Assembly: GCA_022361095.1 (NCBI GenBank)
Contig: JAKSBO010000189.1
Coordinates: 1 to 16,892, forward strand
DNA: 16,892 nucleotides
DNA from: Desulfobacterales bacterium
GTDB taxonomy: Bacteria > Desulfobacterota > Desulfobacteria > Desulfobacterales > Desulfobacteraceae
Direction: 5' to 3'
The notes below the pieces were generated by a model. The model saw only the letters and a list, made by a program, of their open reading frames with translations, made no database searches and was not told the DNA's origin. The translations under genes were made by a program, and so were the position numbers. Positions within the stretch are counted from its first letter, which is position 1; each line of letters starts with the position of its first letter. Shown here in pieces: positions 7,994 to 14,743 of the stretch.

Positions 7994-8422
7994 ATGGCTG
8001 AACAGATATCCATATTCATAGAAAATAAAGAAGGGCGTCTTGCTGAAGTCACTGCCATTTTAAGGGATGCCGGGGTGAACATACGGGCGCTCTCCCTGGC
8101 AGACACCACAGATTTTGGTGTCTTGAGACTGATTGTCAATGAGAATGAAAAAGCCACAGCAGCCTTACGGAATCAAGGGTTTACCGTGGGCAAGACCCGT
8201 GTTCTTGCCGTAGAAGTGAATGACGAACCCGGTGGCCTGAACCAGGTGCTGGACCCTTTAAGTGAACAAGGTGTCAACGTGGAGTACATGTATGCATTTG
8301 CCAACCCCCAGTGCAAAAACGCCATCATGATTTTCCGGTTTGACGACATTGAAAAAGCAATAGTTATTTTAGCGGAAAAGGGCATTAAAGTCATAGATAA
8401 AGAGGAAATCTCAAATCTTTAA
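7994..8422 (+). CDS. Tandem ACT domain protein
   Basis: This 142-aa protein consists of two ACT domains. The first covers about residues 4-65 and has the signature ENKEGRLAEVTAILRDAGVN. The second covers about 72-138 and repeats the pattern in NDEPGGLNQVLDPLSEQGVN. ACT domains bind amino acids and often regulate amino-acid enzymes. Stand-alone two-ACT proteins recur next to phenylacetate-CoA ligase genes in anaerobes, so it may sense an aromatic amino acid and modulate the ligase or the upstream oxidoreductase; that role is inference. AAGGAG (7982-7987) gives a strong ribosome binding site, and the 14-bp gap to the ligase gene indicates one transcript. Confidence 0.88.
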   Translation: MAEQISIFIENKEGRLAEVTAILRDAGVNIRALSLADTTDFGVLRLIVNENEKATAALRNQGFTVGKTRVLAVEVNDEPGGLNQVLDPLSEQGVNVEYMYAFANPQCKNAIMIFRFDDIEKAIVILAEKGIKVIDKEEISNL

Positions 8423-8468
8423 ATGTCTGTTTATAAATTCTGTTGGAACAAATACAATAAACACCGTT

Positions 8469-8506
8469 TTATGGCACCGGATCACAAACGTGTTCCGGTG
8501 CCATAA
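8469..8506. terminator. Perfect 13-bp hairpin after the ACT gene
   Basis: TTATGGCACCGGA (8469-8481) and TCCGGTGCCATAA (8494-8506) are exact reverse complements around a 12-base loop. The position, 47 bp after the ACT stop, suits a transcription end. No T-run follows on the plus strand, and a short A-run (TTTT on plus at 8467-8470) sits at the other end. It may therefore be a factor-assisted terminator or an RNA-protecting hairpin rather than a classic intrinsic terminator. Confidence 0.5.
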
Positions 8507-8558
8507 TGCACTCAAAGGCTAAAAAATCCAGCCACACCACATTTTTTGCTTCTGAATA

Positions 8559-8759
8559 ATGGTATACTTTACTGGGATAATATGGAGATTGCCATCTCCT
8601 CCTCCCCGGGGTAATTGCCTTCCGGCGCATCTGGTCTCAGGCCGCAAGTTCCGGCGGAATATTGATGAAAATATGGCCATGGGCATCGTGGATACCATCA
8701 TCTCCGCCGGTATCGCGGCAGGGGCTTCGGGTAAGTATCGCCCCCTTAAAGACCTTTAA
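8559..8759 (+). pseudogene. Possible 3' remnant of a lost gene
   Basis: In the 249 bp between the hairpin and the kinase gene one plus-strand frame is open from 8556 to a TAA at 8757. From about 8613 it shows a strong coding-like third-position bias and a protein-like end (NIDENMAMGIVDTIISAGIA, then AGASGKYRPLKDL). The first 18 or so residues look non-coding. I do not recognise the family. It may be the tail of a gene whose front was deleted, or a small gene of its own. No ribosome binding site precedes the ATG at 8559. The stop lies in TTTAAA, shared with the converging kinase gene. Confidence 0.3.
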
Positions 8760-10120
8760 ATGGGCAGAGAAATATTAAAACAGGCACCTTCGCCGGGTGC
8801 AGATTCCACTTCAATTGTACCTTTATGGTTCTCCGTTATGATAAAATAGGCCACTGACAGTCCGAATCCGAACCTTTCTTTGCCATGTGCCATTCCGGGG
8901 AGGGTATGGGGGTCGATGGACGGCCTGGTCACCCCATGGGTTTTAGTGGAAAAAAACGGTTCAAATATTCGCCTGCGGATATTTTGGGACATCCCCGGGC
9001 CATTATCCCTGATTTCAATACAAACCTGATCCTCTCTACCATAGGTCCGCAGAAAAAAAGTCGGACACGAATTATCTGCATGCCCGGCCATAACATGTGC
9101 CCCGTTTGACAGGATATTGAAAAACACCTGTTTCAATTCGTCGCCCCGGCATCTGACTTTTGGTAAATCAGGGGCGTAATCTTTCATAATCCGGATAGCG
9201 TCAAAGTGAAAATCCTCTTCCCGAACATATGTGTTTGATGCCAGTTCAAGGGATTGATCCAATAGAAGGCAAATATCTTCGGCAGCACACCCTATATTGG
9301 TTTTCCCGAAAAAAGAACGCATGTTAGAAACAATCCCAGATGTATTTTTACCGGCTTCATCAGTCAGGTTCTGTGTGTCATAAACATCCTGGCCTTTCAT
9401 ATACCGGTACATTTTTTTTCCCCGCTGGATAGTTCTTTTTTGTATTTCTCCCTCTAACATTGCATTGGTATGCGCTAACGCCTCTTTTTTTTCTTTAATA
9501 ACATCACGCATACGTACAAAATTGCGGTAAAGGATTTTCACCTCTCCAACACCTGTTTGCTCTATTTCATTATCAAAATTCCCTTCATCTGCCTCAGAGA
9601 CGACACGAGCAAGCCGTGAAACCGGTTTAGTGATGGTGTTAATCAAAAAAGCCAACACCACAGTGACAACCAGAGTCATGAAAACGGTAACGGCGAACAT
9701 CCTTGCTTGAAATTGAGCTATTTGTTTCTCAATCAAACCGGTAGAATAAACGACTGTCAGTTTGCCGAGCTTCAAGCCGTTATGGTCTAAAACAAAACTT
9801 TTCTTTATATCCGTTCCGCCCGAAGATATCTGCCTTTCAAGGTGAATATCAATATTTACTTCTGAATCACGGATAGAAAGGCTTTTCATATTTTCGTCAT
9901 CGAAAAAGGTCTCCATATTCATTGTCAGAGTTTCCAAATCCACATTATAAAGGGGAAGGGTATTGATAACCCGCATAAGATAGGCAGATTTGTCAATTTG
10001 CGCATGAAATCTTTTTAACTCAAAAATTTTCACCTGATGGGTGATGAAGAGGCACAAAAACAGATTAACGGTACTGAAAGCAATACCGGCAACGACTATA
10101 ATTTGGGTTCGTAAGCCCAT
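8756..10120 (-). CDS. Membrane sensor kinase-like protein lacking the phospho-accepting histidine
   Basis: The 454-aa product has membrane segments at residues 5-27 and 142-162 enclosing a periplasmic sensor region of about 115 residues, then a HAMP domain (163-215) and a HATPase_c domain. The ATP-binding boxes are complete: N box FFNILSNGAHVM (333-344), G1 DNGPGM (372-377), F box FEPFFSTK (386-393), G2 GFGLSV (418-423). The lid is longer than usual (about 394-417). Between HAMP and the ATPase only about 55 residues remain. They match the second dimerisation helix (EAGKNTSGIVSNMRSFF), but the first helix with the expected HEINNPL-type H-box is absent. Autophosphorylation on a normal histidine is thus not possible. 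The ATG at 10120 is preferred because AGGA lies eight bases upstream; the frame extends to a TTG at 10180. Last gene of the PilZ-ParA operon. Confidence 0.8.
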   Translation of the reverse strand: MGLRTQIIVVAGIAFSTVNLFLCLFITHQVKIFELKRFHAQIDKSAYLMRVINTLPLYNVDLETLTMNMETFFDDENMKSLSIRDSEVNIDIHLERQISSGGTDIKKSFVLDHNGLKLGKLTVVYSTGLIEKQIAQFQARMFAVTVFMTLVVTVVLAFLINTITKPVSRLARVVSEADEGNFDNEIEQTGVGEVKILYRNFVRMRDVIKEKKEALAHTNAMLEGEIQKRTIQRGKKMYRYMKGQDVYDTQNLTDEAGKNTSGIVSNMRSFFGKTNIGCAAEDICLLLDQSLELASNTYVREEDFHFDAIRIMKDYAPDLPKVRCRGDELKQVFFNILSNGAHVMAGHADNSCPTFFLRTYGREDQVCIEIRDNGPGMSQNIRRRIFEPFFSTKTHGVTRPSIDPHTLPGMAHGKERFGFGLSVAYFIITENHKGTIEVESAPGEGACFNISLPI

Positions 10121-10217
10121 ATGATTTTCCTGGTAATCCCCTAAAAGATGTAGCAACAAAAATCGGTTTAGCCAAAACAAGAGGAACCAAACCGGATTTA
10201 TGAATGCAGCCCCTGAA

Positions 10218-11171
10218 CTATTTTAAAAGAGCGGAATTGTTCCCGGAAACCCGGCGAACTAGATTCCGATAGTCTTCCGAGGCTGTTGACCCGGGCGCAA
10301 ATTCAAAAATGGTTTTTCCAAAGGAAGGGGCTTCGGCCAGGTTTTCATTATAACGAATGGGCTTACATAATTGTTGGGGGTACAATCTTTTAAGTTGATC
10401 GTACAGTTCTTTGGGGCCCTTAATCCGCAGATCTAGAAATGTGGGTACAATATATTTTAATTGAATTTCACTTTTGTACTTTTGTATGGCACCCAGACTT
10501 TTAATGAACTCGGCCATCCCATGCAAAGGCATGGCTTCTAAAGCAACAGGCACCAGCACCTCTGTCGAATAAAAAAGGACATTGACAATTAACTGATCCC
10601 ACCCTGGCGATGTATCAATCAAAATAAAGTCAAACTGACTGTCCAGCGGATTCAGGGCTTCGGACAAAGTAAACTCTGCACCAAAACTTTTTTTGTCAAT
10701 AATTCGCTTAACACCTGCCAGAGATTTGCCCCCGGAAAGCAACCATAAATTTTTCCGTGCCTCGATCAGGCAATCTGACATCGTCAATTCCTGGGTTAAA
10801 AGTTCCGTTAATCCGGCTCCCGGTCTTTTGCCGAGAATATAAGATGACTGCCCCTGGGTATCGGTATCAACCAAAAGGACTTTATATCCGGCAAGCGCAA
10901 GTCCGGCACCAAGATTAACACTAGTTGTGGTTTTGCCAACGCCCCCCTTGCTTAGAGTAATACATATTTTTCTGGCAACCGTTCCCAAAGTCCGTTTCAG
11001 CTCAATGGGTTTTTCGTCAGATGTCAGGAGAGAGGAAAAGGATACGGGAAATCTAAACGTGCATGATTTGCAACTGGCCATGATATTTTTTTTGCCTGCA
11101 TCAACAAACGGCTTTAAAGCGTCAGGCTTTACCTTATGTTTCCTGGCACATTTTGGACAGGTTATAATCAC
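10218..11171 (-). CDS. ParA-family ATPase with N-terminal zinc ribbon (MJ0042 type)
   Basis: The 317-aa protein begins with a zinc-ribbon of the MJ0042 kind: cysteines C5-x-x-C8 and C34-x-x-C37. A ParA/MinD-like ATPase follows. The deviant Walker A motif KGGVGKTTTS (75-84) has the signature lysine, Walker A' is VDTDTQGQ (101-108), and Walker B is FILIDTSPG (182-190). ParA ATPases dimerise on ATP, often bind DNA non-specifically and position cargo. The zinc ribbon is unusual for a chromosome-partition ParA, and no parB or parS is present, so a role in placing a protein machine is more likely than DNA segregation (inference). The start is GTG, overlapping the upstream stop in GTGA; AAGGAGAAGG precedes it. 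Confidence 0.85.
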   Translation of the reverse strand: MIITCPKCARKHKVKPDALKPFVDAGKKNIMASCKSCTFRFPVSFSSLLTSDEKPIELKRTLGTVARKICITLSKGGVGKTTTSVNLGAGLALAGYKVLLVDTDTQGQSSYILGKRPGAGLTELLTQELTMSDCLIEARKNLWLLSGGKSLAGVKRIIDKKSFGAEFTLSEALNPLDSQFDFILIDTSPGWDQLIVNVLFYSTEVLVPVALEAMPLHGMAEFIKSLGAIQKYKSEIQLKYIVPTFLDLRIKGPKELYDQLKRLYPQQLCKPIRYNENLAEAPSFGKTIFEFAPGSTASEDYRNLVRRVSGNNSALLK

Positions 11172-11482
11172 AGATCCTTCTCCTTTTGTAACTCGGCTAT
11201 AATGGCATCAACAGCAATACTTGCCAGTTTACGCATGGAGATATGGGCAGCGTTTTCATCGCCGACCTTTATTCTGATTTTGGCCTTTCCTTCCCATATT
11301 TCCACTGAAACATTTCCCTTGGACGATTTCCAGGAAGGGCGCGAAGTCATTTCCGGTAAATCAGGCTTAGCTTCATCGGGCTCACCTTTGTATATCAGGC
11401 AGTCAAGCTTCTTAGCTGCACCGTCAAACGTCTCGTCATCATTGCCTAACAGGCTGTCCATGACATTTTTTTTGGGGGCCAT
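11168..11482 (-). CDS. Hypothetical 104-aa protein, possible ParA partner
   Basis: I do not recognise a family. The product is small and charged. It starts with a basic stretch and a short motif (MAPKKNVMDSLLGNDDE), then a Pro-rich linker (about 34-50). A predicted beta-strand part follows (NVSVEIWEGKAKIRIKV, about 57-73), then a C-terminal helix (about 81-102). The basic N-terminus followed by a LLG element recalls the short N-terminal peptides by which ParB-type proteins stimulate ParA, so a partner role is possible (inference). It lies between the PilZ gene (13-bp gap) and parA (4-base stop/start overlap), which argues for tightly coupled synthesis with the ATPase. Confidence 0.6.
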   Translation of the reverse strand: MAPKKNVMDSLLGNDDETFDGAAKKLDCLIYKGEPDEAKPDLPEMTSRPSWKSSKGNVSVEIWEGKAKIRIKVGDENAAHISMRKLASIAVDAIIAELQKEKDL

Positions 11483-11495
11483 TTAATGTCACCAT

Positions 11496-11918
11496 TTAAC
11501 CTTCTGGGGGTTCTTCAAACAGGTCTTTAACTTCCAAAGCCTTTACTTTAAGCTGCCCAAGAGCGTTTCTCAATGTCTCTCTATTTTCAGAACTGATATT
11601 AACCCATTGAAAACCAATTTGAAAACTGCCGGAATCATTCACAGAGCAGTGAATTACCTTGGCGCAGAGTCCTGTAATATTGACATCCCCAATTCTTAAC
11701 CAAGCGTCTTTGATAATATGGCCTGATTCAAACTCAAGACAGGAGCTGACATTCACGGCAATTCCGGTCTCGGATAAATTGGTTACCAAATATTCGTTTT
11801 CGCCAAGTTTAACTTGTATATTATCTGATAGAGAGACCGGTGTCCGGAACAAATGACGAATTTGCGTATTCTCAGTATTTTCGGGTATCGGCTGAAAATC
11901 TATGGAATCCTCATTCAT
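11496..11918 (-). CDS. PilZ domain protein, likely c-di-GMP receptor
   Basis: This 140-aa protein is a stand-alone PilZ domain. The c-di-GMP-binding residues are visible as RxxxR (R21 and R25 in RHLFR) and the (D/N)xSxxG motif (N47-L-S49-E-T-G52). The rest fits the beta-barrel, including GLCAKVIHC and QIGFQWVNIS, with an acidic C-terminal tail. All contact residues are present, so ligand binding is expected. The ATG at 11918 is used because GGGAG lies a normal distance upstream; the frame also extends to a TTG at 11933. It is the first gene of a minus-strand operon with the 104-aa protein, the ParA ATPase and the His-less kinase, which suggests that c-di-GMP level feeds into whatever the ATPase positions. 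Confidence 0.8.
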   Translation of the reverse strand: MNEDSIDFQPIPENTENTQIRHLFRTPVSLSDNIQVKLGENEYLVTNLSETGIAVNVSSCLEFESGHIIKDAWLRIGDVNITGLCAKVIHCSVNDSGSFQIGFQWVNISSENRETLRNALGQLKVKALEVKDLFEEPPEG

Positions 11919-12108
11919 TAAGGGCACTCCCAATGGATGTCGTCAAATGACCATGGCTGAACCGGTTTATTAACACCCAAACTCAAGTAAAACATAATAA
12001 GAAGACAGTTTAACAACTGTATCGTGACTTTCGTATAAATGTTATTTAATAAATTAAATGCGTTAAGATTGACAATATCAGGTCCTCTATATCCATGCAA
12101 GAAAAAAC

Positions 12109-12145
12109 AAAAAGGAGGGTCTTCATTAAGAAGCCCCTCCTTTTT
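12109..12145. terminator. Strong bidirectional intrinsic terminator of the atp operon
   Basis: AAAAAGGAGGG (12109-12119) pairs with CCCTCCTTTTT (12135-12145), and the loop holds a second small stem CTTC/GAAG. On the minus strand the stem ends in TTTTTGTTTTTT, an excellent U-run 31 bp after the atpE stop. T5 follows on the plus strand as well. It separates the atp operon from the PilZ operon. Confidence 0.85.
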
Positions 12146-12175
12146 AAACGAATATATCGTTAAACAGCGAGCGTA

Positions 12176-12445
12176 TTAATGTCCGCCAAGTGCAGCAACA
12201 GCAGGACCGATTGCAGGATGAACGAACAGCAGGATCATCGCAACAACCAATGCATAGATACACAGAGATTCGATCATGGCCAGACCGATGAGCATGTTCA
12301 CCTGGATTTTACCAGCTGCTTCAGGATTTCTGGAAATACCACTCATGGCACCGGAAAGACCCAGGCCCTGACCAATTCCACAACCAAAAGCTGCAATACC
12401 AATTGCCAAACCTGCTGCCCATACACTACCAACTAGAAATTCCAT
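12176..12445 (-). CDS. atpE: ATP synthase Fo subunit c
   Basis: This 89-aa two-helix hairpin forms the rotating ring of Fo. The polar loop RNPE (39-42) and the ion-carrying carboxylate E59 are present. The first helix has GIGQG with Q26 and the second has E59-S60 and Y64. In the Ilyobacter ring the equivalents (Q32, E65, S66, Y70) help hold sodium, at the same 33-residue spacing; the threonine next to them is a leucine here. The coupling ion is therefore open. AAGGAG stands seven bases before the ATG. It is the last gene of the operon, 74 bp after atpB and 31 bp before a strong terminator. Confidence 0.96.
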   Translation of the reverse strand: MEFLVGSVWAAGLAIGIAAFGCGIGQGLGLSGAMSGISRNPEAAGKIQVNMLIGLAMIESLCIYALVVAMILLFVHPAIGPAVAALGGH

Positions 12446-12482
12446 GTTTTACTCCTTAGATAATGAGAATTAATAATATAAC

Positions 12483-12509
12483 AAAAACGGGCTTCTTCCA
12501 AAATCCCGT
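12483..12509 (-). promoter_or_regulatory. Hairpin with U-run between atpB and atpE
   Basis: On the minus strand ACGGG (12509-12505) pairs with CCCGT (12491-12487) around a 13-base loop and runs into TTTTTG. The five-pair stem is weak for a terminator. It may be an attenuator or a processing/stability element that adjusts subunit c against subunit a. Confidence 0.3.
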
Positions 12510-12519
12510 AAAGGCTTAA

Positions 12520-13209
12520 TTAGTGAGCTTCCTCAATGGCACCGGCAATGTACATGGTGGACAAAAGGAAGAATACAAAGGCCTGAACCAGGGCCACAAA
12601 GGTACCCAATGCCATAATGGGCAGGGGAGCCAAAAACATACCGCCCAAGGTCAGAAGGATCCCCACAACCAATTCATGGCCCATCATGTTACCGAAAAGA
12701 CGGAAGGTCAGGGAAAGCACCCGGGCGGTGTGCCCGATGAGTTCGATGGGCAGAAACAAGGGGATCATGGCCGGTACCGGTCCCAAAAAATGTTTAATAT
12801 ATTTTACACCGTGCTGTTGGATACCAATGACATGGCTCCAAGAAACGGCGATCAAGGCACAGGCCAGGGTGGTATTGATGGAAGCTGTGGGGGGATAAAA
12901 TCCCGGGATCATTCCCATAAGATTACCCAGAAGAACGAAAAGAAAAATGGTCAAAACCAAAGGATAGGACTTGCGACCCTCATCACCGGTGATGGTGACC
13001 ATGAACTCTTCAAGACCAGAAATCAACACTTCAAAAACGTTCTGTGCAGGTTTAGGCACCATCTTAATGCCCTTGCCGCCCAACCAGCCGAAAAAGATGA
13101 GGATGGCCATGGCCAACCACATATAGGTTACATGGGGATTCGCAGCTGCCCATTCTTCCATGCCAAACATGCCAAATACCGATGTCAGAATTAAATATGG
13201 ATGTTCCAC
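12520..13209 (-). CDS. atpB: ATP synthase Fo subunit a
   Basis: This 229-aa membrane subunit carries the two ion half-channels beside the c ring. The invariant arginine is R170 in LTFRLFGNMMG, within the long conserved helix that ends GHELV. Other family segments are the QNVFE stretch (56-60), LLGNLMGMIPG (93-103) and the C-terminal helix VALVQAFVFFLLSTMYI. The length is typical of the short bacterial form. Translation starts at GTG (13209) behind AAGGAGG. Just 1 bp separates it from the AtpI gene upstream. The other Fo stator gene (b) and all F1 genes are absent, in line with the split ATP synthase operons of Desulfobacterota. Confidence 0.97.
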   Translation of the reverse strand: MEHPYLILTSVFGMFGMEEWAAANPHVTYMWLAMAILIFFGWLGGKGIKMVPKPAQNVFEVLISGLEEFMVTITGDEGRKSYPLVLTIFLFVLLGNLMGMIPGFYPPTASINTTLACALIAVSWSHVIGIQQHGVKYIKHFLGPVPAMIPLFLPIELIGHTARVLSLTFRLFGNMMGHELVVGILLTLGGMFLAPLPIMALGTFVALVQAFVFFLLSTMYIAGAIEEAH

Positions 13210-13210
13210 C

Positions 13211-13612
13211 TTATACCGCCTCCTTGAAAATTAGTCGTGTTATCTCAAGCACCGTCGCCAGAAACATGCTTGCAACAACCACTGAAAGCCCCGCCAGAAG
13301 CCCCAGTGGATGAACAATATGGTTTGAAATCAGCAAAAAAATCAACACCGCGCTGATCACAAATCGGATATAGTATTTTGTTAGGATATTCCCCATGAGG
13401 GAACCTCCCTTTTCTGAAACCACCTCGGGACGAAAATTGTTTTTAATGGTTCGCTTCAACAATTGGAAATTCACAGCAACAATGAGCCCCCCCAGGGAGA
13501 CCCCCAAAGAGACATCCTTTGCCATGGTCGCCATGGATACCAAAGTGGCCAGCATGAGCAATAGCCAATTGGATTTGGTAACGAATTCCACAACCCTTGA
13601 AATCTCTTGCAT
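13211..13612 (-). CDS. atpI: ATP synthase subunit I (AtpI-like)
   Basis: A 133-aa protein with four predicted membrane segments (about residues 14-31, 35-52, 80-96, 101-122), as in the ATP synthase I family. Such proteins help assemble the c ring or act in Mg2+ uptake for it. The basic stretch LLKRTIKNNFRPE lies between segments two and three. It starts at ATG 13612, one base overlapping the stop of the preceding gene (TAATG), so translation is coupled. Sequence conservation in this family is low, and the call relies partly on its place in front of atpB. Confidence 0.8.
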   Translation of the reverse strand: MQEISRVVEFVTKSNWLLLMLATLVSMATMAKDVSLGVSLGGLIVAVNFQLLKRTIKNNFRPEVVSEKGGSLMGNILTKYYIRFVISAVLIFLLISNHIVHPLGLLAGLSVVVASMFLATVLEITRLIFKEAV

Positions 13613-13830
13613 TAAAATTTCTTCCCTTTTTTACCGGCCCGGATAATATTGCTGAATCCGGCCGCAATGCCGAATGCCAGCCCCACAAACATTAGAATGG
13701 GATCCGTGCCAAATTTTTTATCCAGCCAAAGCCCGATGCCCAGGCCGATGAAAATGGATAGGGCCACCGACATTCCCAGACTGGCAAAATAACCCAGTTC
13801 CCTGAAGGTACTGCCGCGGTCTTTCTTCAT
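13612..13830 (-). CDS. atpZ: AtpZ/AtpI-family protein of the ATP synthase operon
   Basis: A 72-aa protein with two membrane helices (about residues 12-34 and 43-63) and a basic tail (GKKGKKF). The loop GLWLDKKFGTDP between the helices is the hallmark of the F0F1-ATPase gene 1 family (AtpZ), often implicated with AtpI in Mg2+/Ca2+ handling or c-ring assembly. The ATG at 13830 is chosen because GAGG lies just upstream. The frame also allows an ATG at 13857, which has no ribosome binding site. First gene of the operon. Confidence 0.82.
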   Translation of the reverse strand: MKKDRGSTFRELGYFASLGMSVALSIFIGLGIGLWLDKKFGTDPILMFVGLAFGIAAGFSNIIRAGKKGKKF

Positions 13831-13886
13831 TTTTACCTCACTTTGCGCTCGTTCCATGGCTTTACAAAGATCAAATTATCACTGAG

Positions 13887-13915
13887 CAAATACCACATGA
13901 TCTTGGCTAAGTCAA
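13887..13915 (-). promoter_or_regulatory. Putative sigma-70 promoter of the atp operon
   Basis: On the minus strand TTGACT (13915-13910) is followed after exactly 17 bases by TATTTG (13892-13887). Transcription would begin near 13880, about 50 nt before the AtpZ start. The -35 is close to consensus; the -10 matches three of six bases. Confidence 0.5.
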
Positions 13916-13954
13916 TGTGAAAAAAGCAATATTCCAAGGGTTGATACACCGGTA

Positions 13955-14743
13955 TTATCCCCATGCGACCGCAACGGCAAAACGCCCGGTAACAGGCTGT
14001 TTTCGATAGGAAAAATAGGTGTCAAATTCACAGCGGGTACACCGTGCTGATATTTCTATATTTTCACGAGTAATTCCTGCATTTTTGAGTTGATCAGAAC
14101 TCAATGCCCAAAAATCAAAATAATGTTTATTTTCCTTATAGTTCCAAAGGCTTTTAGGAATTTCACTTTGATAATTTATAAATTGGGCACAACCGGGCCC
14201 CAGGGAGGGAGAAATTCCAGCCACAATGTCCCCGGGGCAGGATCCAAAGGATTCCACCATGGTCCTTACGGTCTCTCCAAGGATATTGGAAACACTACCC
14301 CGCCAACCGGAGTGGACATTGGCAATGACCCGGTGGATGGGATCCACAAGGATTACAGCCTGGCAATCGGCCACCTGGATGACCAGGGCCAAATCCGGAA
14401 TGTCGGTGACCATGGCATCGGCGCTGTGTATTCTCTTTTCAGCTCCATTTTTACTTGAAGGCTCCCAAAAATCCAAAGCGGCCTTATCCCCAGCCTTAAG
14501 GACCAACACCTCTGTCCCATGGGTCTGGTTCACAAAAAATCCCCGGGTAACCCCCAAGGAATCCAGAACGCGACGCCGATTTTCCGCCACATGATTCACA
14601 TCATCCCCGGTGTTCAACCCAATGTTAAGCCCGTCCCAGGGAGGGGAACTGACCCCGCCCTGCCGGGAAAAGTACCCATGGCTTAATCCAGGAATGGCAG
14701 AAAGGTTGGAGAAAGTTGAGCCCAAAGGCTTAGTGGTCGCCAT
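13955..14743 (-). CDS. pgeF: Peptidoglycan editing factor PgeF (YfiH, laccase-domain family)
   Basis: This 262-aa protein belongs to the DUF152/YfiH family, now linked to hydrolysis of mis-made muropeptide precursors carrying L-serine in place of L-alanine; older records call it a polyphenol oxidase. The metal/active-site residues are visible as H75 (NQTHGTEV), C127 (VADCQAV) and H144 (NVHSGWRGS). The end, with the CTRCE...FSYR segment, is also standard. The frame is open far upstream to 14902, but that part is antiparallel-free overlap with the adenylyltransferase gene and lacks family similarity. ATG 14743 gives the normal length and a 14-base overlap with the upstream gene. Its ribosome binding site is weak. 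Last gene of a three-gene operon. Confidence 0.88.
   Translation of the reverse strand: MATTKPLGSTFSNLSAIPGLSHGYFSRQGGVSSPPWDGLNIGLNTGDDVNHVAENRRRVLDSLGVTRGFFVNQTHGTEVLVLKAGDKAALDFWEPSSKNGAEKRIHSADAMVTDIPDLALVIQVADCQAVILVDPIHRVIANVHSGWRGSVSNILGETVRTMVESFGSCPGDIVAGISPSLGPGCAQFINYQSEIPKSLWNYKENKHYFDFWALSSDQLKNAGITRENIEISARCTRCEFDTYFSYRKQPVTGRFAVAVAWG

Noticed and set aside
12523..13194. 223-codon plus-strand open frame opposite atpB
   Set aside because: It is an exact mirror of the atpB gene, has low-complexity Gly/Gln/His-rich content and no ribosome binding site, whereas the minus strand encodes a complete subunit a.
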